Below are positions 1 through 13,197 of a stretch of 64,000 bases of DNA, piece by piece. The position numbers and the translations under genes are program-made. Origin of the DNA: Pseudoxanthomonas sp. X-1. GTDB taxonomy: Bacteria; Pseudomonadota; Gammaproteobacteria; Xanthomonadales; Xanthomonadaceae. The stretch is from the NCBI RefSeq assembly GCF_020042665.1, contig NZ_CP083376.1, forward strand, positions 1,586,001 through 1,650,000, written 5' to 3'. Position 1 is the first letter of the stretch; the number at the start of each line of letters is the position of its first letter. The notes beneath the pieces were generated by a model. The model saw only the letters and a program-made list of their open reading frames with translations. It was not told the DNA's origin and did no database searches.

Positions 1-2
1 AC

Positions 3-158
3 GCCAGGCGCGCGCCGCGGTGGGTGCAGAAGCTGCACATGGAATGGGCCTACCGGCTGCTGCACGAACCGCGGCGCCTGATCAAACGCTATTCGGTGGA
101 TCTGCTCACCTTCTTCGGCGTGTGCCTGCGCGCGGCCGGGGCCGACCGCAAGGACTGA
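3..158 (+). CDS. WecG/TagA/CpsF-family glycosyltransferase, C-terminal end (GumM-like)
   Basis: Only the last 51 residues are in the window; the gene begins upstream of position 1. The reading frame that starts at base 3 gives RRAPRWVQKLHMEWAYRLLH followed by EPRRLIKRY. This RAPxW...LEW.YRL..EPRR tail is characteristic of the WecG/TagA/CpsF family. These enzymes add a glycosyl (often N-acetylmannosaminuronic or glucosyl) residue to a lipid-linked sugar in polysaccharide assembly at the inner membrane. In Xanthomonas the family member GumM completes the xanthan repeat unit, and a GumN-family gene follows it, as one does here 630 bp downstream. Whether this is GumM itself or a paralogue cannot be decided from the tail alone. 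Confidence 0.75.
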   Translation, partial: ARRAPRWVQKLHMEWAYRLLHEPRRLIKRYSVDLLTFFGVCLRAAGADRKD

Positions 159-257
159 AGACCTCGCAGCCGGGCGCGGCGCTGCTCGACGGCGGGGTCT
201 CGCCTCCGGGATGAGCAGAGGCTGTGGCGCATGCGCGGTGCTTGCTAGCATGCGGCC

Positions 258-722
258 ATGGCGCAGGACATCGATCAGCTCATCGCCGCGTTGGGCCTCA
301 CGCCGCATCCCGAAGGCGGCTATTACCGACGCATCCACGCCTCGCAGTTGGAAGTGCTGCACGCCGGGCGCCTGCGGCCGGCGATGACGGCCATCCACTT
401 CCTGCTGCGCCAGGGCCAGCGCAGCCGCTGGCACCAGGTCGATGCGGAGGAGGGCTGGCACTGGCGGCAGGGCGGGCCGCTGCAGCTGCAGATCTTCGAT
501 CCGGAGGGCGATGCGCTGCGCACGCTGACACTGGGATCGCAGGACCGCGCGATGGCGGTCGTGCCGGCCGGGCACTGGCAGCGCGCCTGGACCGAGGCTT
601 CCTACGCGCTGGTCGACTGCACCGTCGCGCCGGGGTTCGTCTGGGAGGGCTTCGCCCTGCTCGACGCTGTGCCGCGGGTCGCTGAACGCCTGCATGCGCT
701 GGGTGCGCCGGACCTGGATTGA
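258..722 (+). CDS. Cupin-fold protein, DUF985 family
   Basis: A protein of 154 residues. It opens with IDQLIAALGLTPHPEGGYYR, the signature start of the DUF985 cupin family. A RSRWHQVDAEEGWHW segment and a late TVAPGFVWEGFAL strand complete a small single-domain beta-barrel. Family members are about 140-180 residues and have no firmly established reaction; a few structures resemble sugar epimerases or isomerases. The gene lies between the glycosyltransferase end and the GumN-family gene in the same direction, about 100 bp after the former, so it may be co-transcribed with them. A role in polysaccharide metabolism is inference from position only. Confidence 0.85.
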   Translation: MAQDIDQLIAALGLTPHPEGGYYRRIHASQLEVLHAGRLRPAMTAIHFLLRQGQRSRWHQVDAEEGWHWRQGGPLQLQIFDPEGDALRTLTLGSQDRAMAVVPAGHWQRAWTEASYALVDCTVAPGFVWEGFALLDAVPRVAERLHALGAPDLD

Positions 723-787
723 AACGCGGGCGCGCCCCGTAAGATCCGGCCATCGGCGCCTCCCGGCGTCCCTGCAGGAGGTCCTTC

Positions 788-1807
788 ATGCGCAAGCTGC
801 GCCTGAGCCTGGTCGCGCCGCTGTTGCTCTTCGCCGTGTCCGCCTCCGCGCAGCAGGCGACGCCGCCGCCGGCCAGCGAGCCGGCCATCACCGACCTGGC
901 GCCGATGACGGTCTCGGGCGTGCAGCCGGGCCCGGGCCTGTGGAAGGTCAGCCGCGATGGCCACGTGCTGTGGGTGCTGGGCACGCTGACGCCGTTGCCC
1001 AAGCGCATGGACTGGCGCCCGACGCAGGTGGAATCGGCCATCGCCGGCTCGCAGGAGCTGCTGCTGCCGCCGAGCATGTCGCTGGACACCGGGCGCGGCA
1101 TGTTCGGCAATCTGTTCCTGCTGCCGTCGCTGTTCAAGGCGGCCAAGAATCCCGACGGCCAGACCCTGCAGGAAGTTGTTCCGGCGTCCGAGTACGCGCG
1201 CTGGAGCGCGCTCAAGGCGCGCTACCTGGGGCGCGACCGCGGCGTCGAGCAGCGCCGGCCGATCTTCGCCGCGCTGGAGCTGTACAAGGCGGCGATGAAG
1301 GACGCCGCGCTCAGCACCGACAACGTCGTGGCCGAGCGGGTGCAGACCCTGGCCAAGCGCGCCGGCCTGAAGGTCACCTCCGTGGTGGCGACCGCCAGGC
1401 TGGACGACCCCAAGGCGGCGATCCGCGAATTCCAGCGCACCGGTCTCGACGACCGCAGCTGCTTCAGCCGCACGCTGGACGTGCTCGAGCACGAGATCGA
1501 CGCGATGCGCGCCCAGGCCAACGCCTGGGCGGTCGGCGACATCGACACCTTGCGCATCGCGCCGCAGGCGACCCAGTACGGCGTGTGCCAGGCGGCGATC
1601 AGCGAGAGCGGCCTGGCACGCAAGCTGGGCCTCAGCACGCTGCGCCAGCAGTCGCTGGACCTATGGCTGGAGAAGGCTCAGGCCGCGCTGGCCCAGCATC
1701 AGGGCACCGTGGCGCTGCTGCCGATGGGCCTGATCCTGGGCCGCAACAACCTGATCGACGCGCTCAAGGCGCGCGGCTATACGGTCGAGGCGCCCGACGC
1801 GGAGTGA
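788..1807 (+). CDS. TraB/GumN-family secreted protein
   Basis: A protein of 339 residues with an N-terminal signal peptide (about residues 1-21, ending SASA). A Pro-rich linker follows. The TraB/GumN domain then begins with LWKVSRDGHVLWVLGTLTPL, in which the G-T-L core replaces the usual GTxH, and ends with LLPMGLILGRNNLIDALKARGY. The start is supported by GGAGG six bases ahead of the ATG. The family is linked to Tiki-type metalloproteases, but the GxxH catalytic histidine is absent here, so peptidase activity is doubtful. Its position after a GumM-type glycosyltransferase matches the gumM-gumN order of Xanthomonas. Its stop lies 42 bp from the end of the convergent dxs gene. Confidence 0.85.
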   Translation: MRKLRLSLVAPLLLFAVSASAQQATPPPASEPAITDLAPMTVSGVQPGPGLWKVSRDGHVLWVLGTLTPLPKRMDWRPTQVESAIAGSQELLLPPSMSLDTGRGMFGNLFLLPSLFKAAKNPDGQTLQEVVPASEYARWSALKARYLGRDRGVEQRRPIFAALELYKAAMKDAALSTDNVVAERVQTLAKRAGLKVTSVVATARLDDPKAAIREFQRTGLDDRSCFSRTLDVLEHEIDAMRAQANAWAVGDIDTLRIAPQATQYGVCQAAISESGLARKLGLSTLRQQSLDLWLEKAQAALAQHQGTVALLPMGLILGRNNLIDALKARGYTVEAPDAE

Positions 1808-1849
1808 GTGACCGGGCCGTGCGCCGATTGCGCGCCCGGCAAGGCGGTG

Positions 1850-3757
1850 TCAGCGCGCCGCGGTCAGCGGCGTCGCGCCGGCCTGCAGCTGTGGCCAGCG
1901 GGCCAGCACCGCGCGGCGGATGCCGGCCACGTCCAGCCCGGCCTCGGCCAGCAGCTGCTCGCGGCTGGCGTGGTGCTGGAAGGCATCCGGCAGGCCCAGG
2001 TGCAGCATCGGCACGGACAGGCCTTCGGCGTTGAGCAGTTCGGCCACGCCCGAGCCCGCGCCGCCGGCCACGACGTTGTCCTCCAGCGTCACCAGGCCGT
2101 CGTGGCTGCGCGCTAGGTCCAGTACCAGCTCGCGGTCCAGCGGCTTGATGAAGCGCATGTTGACCATGGTCAGGCCGAGCTCGCGCGCGACCTGCTCGGC
2201 GGCCGGCACGGTGGCGCCGAAGGCCAGCAGCGCGACCTGCCGGCCGCGCTGGCGCAGCTGCGCCTTGCCGATCGGCAGCGTGTCCAGGGTCGGTTCGACC
2301 GCCACGCCGGGACCGCTGCCGCGCGGATAGCGCACCGCCGCCGGGCCGGGATGGCGGAAGCCGGTGGACAGCATCTGCCGGCACTCGTTCTCGTCGGCCG
2401 GCGCCATGATCAGCATGTGCGGCACGCAGCGCAGGAAGCTCAGGTCCAGGTTGCCCGCATGCGTGGCCCCGTCCGGGCCGACCACGCCGCCGCGGTCGAT
2501 GGCGAACAGCACGTCCAGCTGCTGGATCGCCACATCGTGCACCAGCTGGTCGTAGGCGCGCTGCAGGAAGGTCGAGTAGATCGCCACCACCGGTTTGGCG
2601 CCGTCGCAGGCCATGCCCGCGGCCAGCGTCACCGCGTGCTGTTCGGCGATGGCCACGTCGAAGTAGCGATCGGGGAATTCCTTGGAGAAGCGCACCAGCC
2701 CGGAGCCCTCGCGCATGGCCGGGGTGATGCCCAGCAGCAGCGGATCGGCGGCGGCCATGTCGCACAGCCAGTCGCTGAAGACATCGGTATAGGTGGACTT
2801 CTTGGCGGGCGCCACGGTGGGCAGGCCCTTGGTCGGGTCGAACGGGCCGACCGCGTGATAGCCGATCTGGTCGCCCTCGGCGCGCTCGTAGCCCTTGCCC
2901 TTGGTGGTGATCACGTGCAGCAGCTGCGGCCCCTTGAGGCCCTTGAGCGTCTTCAGCGCGCCCACCAGCGCCGGCACGTCATGGCCGTCGATCGGGCCGG
3001 TGTAGTGGAAGCCCATCTGCTCGAACAGCGTGGACGGCACGAACATGCCCTTCCAGTGCTCCTCCCAGCGTCGCATGAAGCGCGCCGGCGGCTTGCGCTT
3101 GTCGCCCAGCAGCTTCTTGCCGCCCTCGCGCAGCGCGTTGAGCGTGCGCGAGGAGCTCATCCGCCCCAGCAGCTGGGTCAGCGCGCCGACGTTCTCGGAG
3201 ATCGACATCTGGTTGTCGTTGAGGATCACCAGCAGGTCCGGCTCGTCCTGCATGCCGCCGGCGTGGTTGAGCGCCTCGAAGGCCATGCCCGCGGTCATCG
3301 CCCCGTCGCCGATCACCGCCACCGTGCGGCGGCCGTTGCCGGCGCGCGCGTTGGCGATGGCCATGCCCAGCGCGGCCGAGATCGAGGTCGACGAATGGCC
3401 GACGCCGAAGGTGTCGTACTCGGATTCCTCGCGCTTGGGGAATGGCGCCACGCCATCGGCCTGCTTGACCGTGTGGATCGCGTCGCGGCGGCCGGTGAGG
3501 ATCTTGTGCGGATAGGTCTGGTGGCCGACATCCCAGACCAGGCGGTCGTTGGGCGTGTCGTACAGGTAGTGCAGGGCGACGGTCAGCTCGATCACGCCCA
3601 GGCCGGCGGCGAAATGGCCGCCGCTGCGGCCGACCGACTCGATCAGGTAGGCGCGCAGCTCGTCGGCGATGGCGGTCAGCTCGGCCTCGTCGAAGCGGCG
3701 CAGGTCGGCGGGCGTCTCGATCCGTGACAGGCGGGGATAGCGGGTAGCGTCGATCAT
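1850..3757 (-). CDS. dxs: 1-deoxy-D-xylulose-5-phosphate synthase
   Basis: This thiamine-diphosphate enzyme condenses pyruvate and glyceraldehyde 3-phosphate in the first step of the MEP isoprenoid pathway. The 635-residue product shows [37 protein letters not shown], the ThDP motif GDGAMTAG (about residues 150-157) with a following N, and the transketolase-type segment [17 protein letters not shown]. The length is standard for Dxs. The ATG at 3757 gives the Xanthomonas-like N-terminus [16 protein letters not shown]. An in-frame TTG at 3772 would add five residues and lies 16 bases after a strong GGGGGAGG, so the start is uncertain by five codons. The gene is monocistronic in appearance. Confidence 0.97.
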   Translation of the reverse strand: MIDATRYPRLSRIETPADLRRFDEAELTAIADELRAYLIESVGRSGGHFAAGLGVIELTVALHYLYDTPNDRLVWDVGHQTYPHKILTGRRDAIHTVKQADGVAPFPKREESEYDTFGVGHSSTSISAALGMAIANARAGNGRRTVAVIGDGAMTAGMAFEALNHAGGMQDEPDLLVILNDNQMSISENVGALTQLLGRMSSSRTLNALREGGKKLLGDKRKPPARFMRRWEEHWKGMFVPSTLFEQMGFHYTGPIDGHDVPALVGALKTLKGLKGPQLLHVITTKGKGYERAEGDQIGYHAVGPFDPTKGLPTVAPAKKSTYTDVFSDWLCDMAAADPLLLGITPAMREGSGLVRFSKEFPDRYFDVAIAEQHAVTLAAGMACDGAKPVVAIYSTFLQRAYDQLVHDVAIQQLDVLFAIDRGGVVGPDGATHAGNLDLSFLRCVPHMLIMAPADENECRQMLSTGFRHPGPAAVRYPRGSGPGVAVEPTLDTLPIGKAQLRQRGRQVALLAFGATVPAAEQVARELGLTMVNMRFIKPLDRELVLDLARSHDGLVTLEDNVVAGGAGSGVAELLNAEGLSVPMLHLGLPDAFQHHASREQLLAEAGLDVAGIRRAVLARWPQLQAGATPLTAAR

Positions 3758-3884
3758 CGTGGCCGTCGGCAATGCAGCTGCGCATTTTCCTCCCCCGGGA
3801 AGGGAGGGGCAAGCAAGGCGGTCAGTCTGGGATCACGCGACGGCGCGGAATGTGAAGTATCGGCCGCACGGCCGCGCTTCAGGC

Positions 3885-4577
3885 TCAGGCCGACAACCGC
3901 GAGCGCTTGGGCAGGTGCGTCTTCAGGAAGGCCATCTGGTCGGCCAGGATGTTGCGGTTGGACAGGATCAGGTGCTCGATCCAGCTGGGCCGGTAGGGCA
4001 CGGCCAGCAGCGGCATGTGCGCCTGCTGCGGGGTGCGGTTGGCCTTGCGCGAATTGCAGTGGAAGCAGGCGCTGACCACGTTCTCCCAGACGTCGCGCCC
4101 GCCCTTGGACACCGGCAGCACGTGGTCGCGGGTGAGCAGCTGGCGCGAGAAGGTCTGGCCGCAGTACAGGCACAGGTGGTCGTCGCGCGCGAACAGCGCC
4201 TGGTTGGTCAGCGCGGGCGTGGGCGAGAGCCCGGCCGCGCGCGCATGGCCGCGCGAGGCGACGATGGGATGCAGCTCGATGTAGCTCTGCTGGCCGGTCA
4301 GGCGGTTGAGCCCACCGCGCACGGTCAGGCAGGGATCGCCCAGCGTCCAGGCCACCGCATCGCGCGCGTACAGGCAGGTCGCGTCCTGCCAGTTGATCCA
4401 GTCCAGCACGCGGCCATGCGCATCCAGCGACAGGAAACGCACGCTGGAAGCACGCGCCAGTGCGGAGAGAGAGGCGGGGAGGCCATCGGCCGGGGACGAT
4501 GCATCCGGCAGGGCGCCGTCGATCAGGACCGGGTTGCCGGAGTCGTCCGAATGAAGCTGAGCGGTGTCTGCTTCCAT
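3885..4577 (-). CDS. HNH endonuclease domain protein
   Basis: A protein of 230 residues. The C-terminal half carries a complete HNH nuclease with a structural zinc site: C136-x2-C139 (LCLYCGQTF), the DH pair at 151-152 (TRDHVLPVSKGG), an Asn in VWENVV, and C171-x2-C174 (CFHCNSRK). This chromosomal restriction-type HNH family is common next to housekeeping genes in proteobacteria and usually stands alone, with no methylase. None is present here. The N-terminal 60 residues are low in recognisable features. The gene runs in the same direction as dxs, 127 bp upstream of it. The substrate is unknown. Confidence 0.9.
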   Translation of the reverse strand: MEADTAQLHSDDSGNPVLIDGALPDASSPADGLPASLSALARASSVRFLSLDAHGRVLDWINWQDATCLYARDAVAWTLGDPCLTVRGGLNRLTGQQSYIELHPIVASRGHARAAGLSPTPALTNQALFARDDHLCLYCGQTFSRQLLTRDHVLPVSKGGRDVWENVVSACFHCNSRKANRTPQQAHMPLLAVPYRPSWIEHLILSNRNILADQMAFLKTHLPKRSRLSA

Positions 4578-4672
4578 CGGGGAAACAGCTTATACCCGAT
4601 GGATGACGAATTGTGTACTGGGCCGACGCAGCGCGCTCCGAAGTGTCCCCGGAGCGCGCTGGCGCGGTGAGA

Positions 4673-6463
<1,791 letters not shown>

Positions 6464-6579
6464 GCGGATGCTCTTGGTGGCGGTGCGGACCGCCTCCCGG
6501 CCCGCTTTGGCCGCCAAGCATACTACTGCGTATGGTGATGGTGCCCGCCCGGTGCGCGGCGTCCGCCGGCGCCGGCGCG

Positions 6580-7230
6580 TCAGTCCAGCAGGCCGTGGCG
6601 GACCGCGTAGCGCACCAGCTCGGCGGTGTTGCGCACCGCCAGCTTGTTCAGCACGCGGAAGCGGTGGTTCTCGGCGGTCTTGGTGCTGATGTCCAGGCGC
6701 CGGGCGATTTCCTTGGTGGTCTGGCCTTCGACGATCAGGTGGAACACCTCGCGCTCGCGCGAGGTCAGCGCCTGGTAGGGGTCGTCCAGCTCGCGTCCGG
6801 GATGCTGGATCTGCGCGGCCAGCGCGAGCGCGGCCTGCGGGCTGAAGTGGCCGCGCCCGGCGTGCAGGTTGCGCACGGCGGCGATCAGTTCGGCCGTGGC
6901 GGCCTCCTTGAGCAGGTAGCCGGCCGCGCCGGCGCGCACGGCGTGCAGCACGTACTCGTGTTCCTCGTGCATGGTCAGCACCAGCACGCGCGCGTCGGGG
7001 ACCTCGCTGCGCAGGCGGCGGATCACGTCGATGCCATTGAGGCGCGGCATCGAGATGTCGACCACGACCACGTCAGGGCGGCAGGTCTGCGCGGCGGCGA
7101 CCGCGGCGACGCCGTCGGCGGCCTGGGCCACCACATGGATGCCGCCGGCCGCCTGCAGCAGGCCGGCCAGACTCTCCCGGACCAGGGTGTGGTCGTCGGC
7201 CAGGAGAACGCGGATCGGGACTGTCGGCAT
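6580..7230 (-). CDS. NarL/FixJ-family response regulator
   Basis: A protein of 216 residues. The receiver domain begins MPTVPIRVLLADDHTLVRES, with the acidic pair at 12-13, the predicted phospho-acceptor D58 in DVVVVDIS, the T in VLTMHEE and the lysine in GYLLKEA. A LuxR-type HTH occupies the C-terminus (LTSREREVFHLIVEGQTTKE). The ATG at 7230 is preferred over longer in-frame starts because it places the receiver beta-strand at the usual distance. It lies 104 bp downstream of the histidine kinase gene 7335-8048, which is almost certainly its partner. Phosphorylation should promote DNA binding and transcription control. Targets are not evident. Confidence 0.95.
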   Translation of the reverse strand: MPTVPIRVLLADDHTLVRESLAGLLQAAGGIHVVAQAADGVAAVAAAQTCRPDVVVVDISMPRLNGIDVIRRLRSEVPDARVLVLTMHEEHEYVLHAVRAGAAGYLLKEAATAELIAAVRNLHAGRGHFSPQAALALAAQIQHPGRELDDPYQALTSREREVFHLIVEGQTTKEIARRLDISTKTAENHRFRVLNKLAVRNTAELVRYAVRHGLLD

Positions 7231-7334
7231 GCGTGACCAGGCTGGGGAGCGATGCCAAATCGTTCGGCGCACGTGACATCCGATGTCCGCTGTTTGTCGT
7301 ATGCGCGCGGGGTTTTGTCAATTCGGAGGGCGTT

Positions 7335-8044
7335 TCACTCGCCCGACAGGGGCACGCGCACCTGCACGCAGGTGCCGGCGCCGGGCGAGGACACCAGCCG
7401 GAAACTGCCGCCGCCCAGGCGCAGGCGCTCGCGCAGGCCGCCGAGCCCGCTGCCGCCGCTGGTCAGCGCCAGCGCCGGGTCGCAGCCGACGCCGTCGTCG
7501 ACGATCTGCATGTGCGCCCAGTCGTCGTGCGCCACCAGGCGCAGCAGGATCGAACGCGCGCGTGCGTGCTTGAGCGCGTTGTTGAGCGACTCCTGCGCGG
7601 CGCGGAACAGCAGGGTCTGGCGCGCATCGTCCATCGCCGGCAATACGCCGATCTCCAGGCTGACCTGGGGGCCGCCGGCCTCGGACTGGCTGCGCGCCAG
7701 CCAGCGCAGCGCCGCCTCCAGGCCGAGGTCGTCCAGGATCGGCGGGCGCAGCAGGCGCGACAGGTGGCGGGTGTCCTCCAGGGTCTGCGTGCACAGCGCA
7801 ATGGCGCTTTCGACCTGCGCGCGCAGTGTCTCCTGCGCGGGCCCCAGCGCGGTGCCGAGCAGGGCCAGGCGGTGCTTGAGCACGGTGAGGTTCTGGCCCA
7901 CGCCGTCGTGCAGCTCGCGCGCCAGGCGCCGGCGTTCGTCCTCCTGCACCTTGACCACCGCGCGGCCGAGCCTGCGGAACTCGCGCTCGTTGGCCTCCAG
8001 CCGCTCGAGCAGGGCCTGGTAGCGCCCGGCGTCGCCGGCCTCGC

Positions 8045-8048
<4 letters not shown>
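7335..8048 (-). CDS. Cytosolic sensor histidine kinase, NarX/LiaS (HisKA_3) type
   Basis: A protein of 237 residues with no membrane segment and no input domain. A short coiled coil (ERLEANEREFRRLGRAVVKV) leads into the HisKA_3 dimerisation helix RRRLARELHDGVGQNLTVLK, with H47 as the predicted phosphorylated residue. The ATPase domain follows with N-box AAQESLNNALKHARA, G1 box DDGVGCD and G2 box GGSGLGGLRERL. Its start overlaps the stop of the Ser/Thr kinase gene by four bases (ATGA), so translation is probably coupled. The missing sensor domain suggests that the adjacent TPR kinase or FHA-GAF protein supplies the input. That is inference. Confidence 0.95.
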
Positions 8049-11271
<3,223 letters not shown>

Positions 11272-11272
<1 letters not shown>

Positions 11273-12099
11273 CAGGCCGGGGCGCGGTCGAGACGGTCGC
11301 GCGCGCCGCGCGCGACCAGCCACAGCGCGCAGCGCTCGCAGAAGGCCTGCAGCAATTCCATGTCCAGCGCGGTGATCGCCGCGCCGGGCCGGGTGCTGTC
11401 GGCGTACAGCGCGCCGATCACCTGGTCGCCATCGCACAGCGGCATGCAAGCCAGCGCGCTGATGCCGGAGGCCAGCACCGACTCACGCGTGGACAGCCAG
11501 GGCAGATGGCCGATGTCGTGGGCCACGGTGCCCAGGCCCTGCTCGAGCGCGCGCTGCAGGGCGCCGGTGCTGCCGGCGAACTCGCGCGGTGCGCGTGTCC
11601 CGCAGGCCGCGACGACGCGCGGCGCAGACGGCCCGGCCAGGACCAGGTAGCCGCGGTCGCACTGCGCCAGTTCGGTCACCGCGTGGACGCTGGCGGTGAG
11701 CATGTCGTCCAGGTCCAGCGCCTGACCGACGCCATGGGTCAGCGCGCTGGCGCGCGTGCGACGGAGGCGGGCCTGGCCGGCTTCGCGCGCGGCGTCTTCC
11801 TCGCCCAGCGGGGTGAACTCGACATAGACATCGCCGAAGCGCAGCCACGCCGCGCCGTCCAGCCGCGCCGGTGCTTGCAGGCGCAGGCTGTCGCGGAAGC
11901 TGCCGTTCTTGCTGCCCAGATCGTCCAGTTCCCAGCACCGTCCGTTGCCGGACAGCCGGGCATGGCTGCGCGAGACCGAGGGGTGCGGCAGCTGCAGGCC
12001 ATTGCCCTGCGCGCGGCCGATGGTCAACGCATCGCCATCGCCCAGCAGCAGCGAAGGCGCGGGCGCGTCGGGCAGGTAGGCGATCAGGCGTGCGGGCAT
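11272..12099 (-). CDS. FHA-GAF domain protein
   Basis: A protein of 275 residues. The N-terminal forkhead-associated domain binds phosphothreonine and shows the canonical residues: GR at 28-29, SRSH at 43-46 and LGSKNGSF at 61-68. A GAF domain fills about residues 120-270 (LAQCDRGYLVLAG...ALACMPLCDGDQVIGALYADS...ALDMELLQAFCERCALWL). It lies directly ahead of, and one base overlapping, the Ser/Thr kinase gene, so the FHA domain is a likely reader or substrate adaptor of that kinase. The ATG at 12099 has a weak ribosome site. A GTG at 12132, four bases from the upstream stop, is an alternative that would add 11 residues. Confidence 0.93.
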
Positions 12100-12135
12100 T
12101 GCAGGAGCGTAAAGCAATGCAGCGCGGCGCACGCG

Positions 12136-12975
12136 CTAAGGATCGTAGAGGCGCTGGTAGTCGATCGAGAAGCGCAGCGTGGCCGCGCCGGCCAGCAGCG
12201 CGCCGGCCGGGTTGCCGGCATGGTCGCCCGCGCTCCAGACCTGCGGGATGCCATGGCCGGCCTGGGCCGAGACGCGCTCGCGGAAGCCGTCCACCGCCAC
12301 GGTCGCGGCGCTGAAGTCGCCGGCGGCCAGCGCGGTGGTGATCGTGTCCAGATAGGCGTCCAGCGGTTCGGCCTGGGGCGGCGGCAGCGCCTCGACCTGC
12401 TGGCGCAGCAGGGCCAGCTTGTCCGCCACGACCAGATGGGTCGGGCGCAGGTCGCTGACCAGCAGGAACTGCGAGAACCCGTCGGTGGTGCCGCGCGCGC
12501 GCACGCTGCCGGGGGACAACTCGTCGGTGATGTCGCGGAACGCGCCGCCGAGCGGCGCCTTGAACACGCGCAGCGTCGAGCCGGCGGTGTAGGGCAGCAG
12601 GTGGGTGTGCAGTTCCACCCGGACCAGCTTCTTGAAGCTCAGGCCGCCGGCGACCGGCGGCTCGACCGTGATCAGCAGCGGCAGCGGCTGGGTCAGCTGG
12701 ACCACGGTGCCGGGCAGGCGCGCGCTCAGGGTGCCGAGTTCGGGATTGGTCAGCAGCCGGGCGCTGATGCCCAGATTGGCGGCGCTGAGGTTGCTGGCCT
12801 GGTCGAAGTCGAGGGTCAGGTCCACCAGCGGGGCGTTCGCGACGCCGATGGCGACGGTGGCGGTATCGCCGGCGATGGCCACGTTGACCGGCAGCGTCTG
12901 GGCGCTGGCGGCGCCGGACAGCAGCAGCCCGGCGACCAGCAGCAGGCGGGCGGCGAACAGCGGGAATCGGGACAT
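12136..12975 (-). CDS. Secreted protein of unknown function, first gene of kinase operon
   Basis: A protein of 279 residues. A signal peptide is clear (MSRFPLFAARLLLVAGLLL to GAASA, cut before QTLPVNV). The mature part is rich in short beta-strands (LPVNVAIAGDTATVAIGVAN; VDLTLDFDQASNLSAANLGI) and has no transmembrane helix, so it is probably periplasmic. I do not recognise the fold with confidence; it resembles a Xanthomonadaceae-restricted DUF family. It ends four bases before the alternative start of the FHA-GAF gene and heads the leftward signalling operon. A periplasmic input or client protein for the downstream kinases is a reasonable guess from position. The ATG at 12975 was chosen because it starts the signal peptide. 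Confidence 0.8.
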   Translation of the reverse strand: MSRFPLFAARLLLVAGLLLSGAASAQTLPVNVAIAGDTATVAIGVANAPLVDLTLDFDQASNLSAANLGISARLLTNPELGTLSARLPGTVVQLTQPLPLLITVEPPVAGGLSFKKLVRVELHTHLLPYTAGSTLRVFKAPLGGAFRDITDELSPGSVRARGTTDGFSQFLLVSDLRPTHLVVADKLALLRQQVEALPPPQAEPLDAYLDTITTALAAGDFSAATVAVDGFRERVSAQAGHGIPQVWSAGDHAGNPAGALLAGAATLRFSIDYQRLYDP

Positions 12976-13197
12976 GGCGCGAACCCTTGTCGATGGCGTG
13001 CGGCTGGTCCTGCACCGGCCGCGGGCGGGGGCCCCGCAGGGCCGACGGTCAGGATCATAACCAGCCAAGAACAGGGATGCGCATCACTGAGGGTTTTTAC
13101 CCAGGGCCGCTGGGGGCAACCCCGGATAGGCCGCTGCTAGCCGCCGCGCGCAACGTGTGACCACCCCGTCACGGGTCCCACTTTCGGAGCCACGCAC

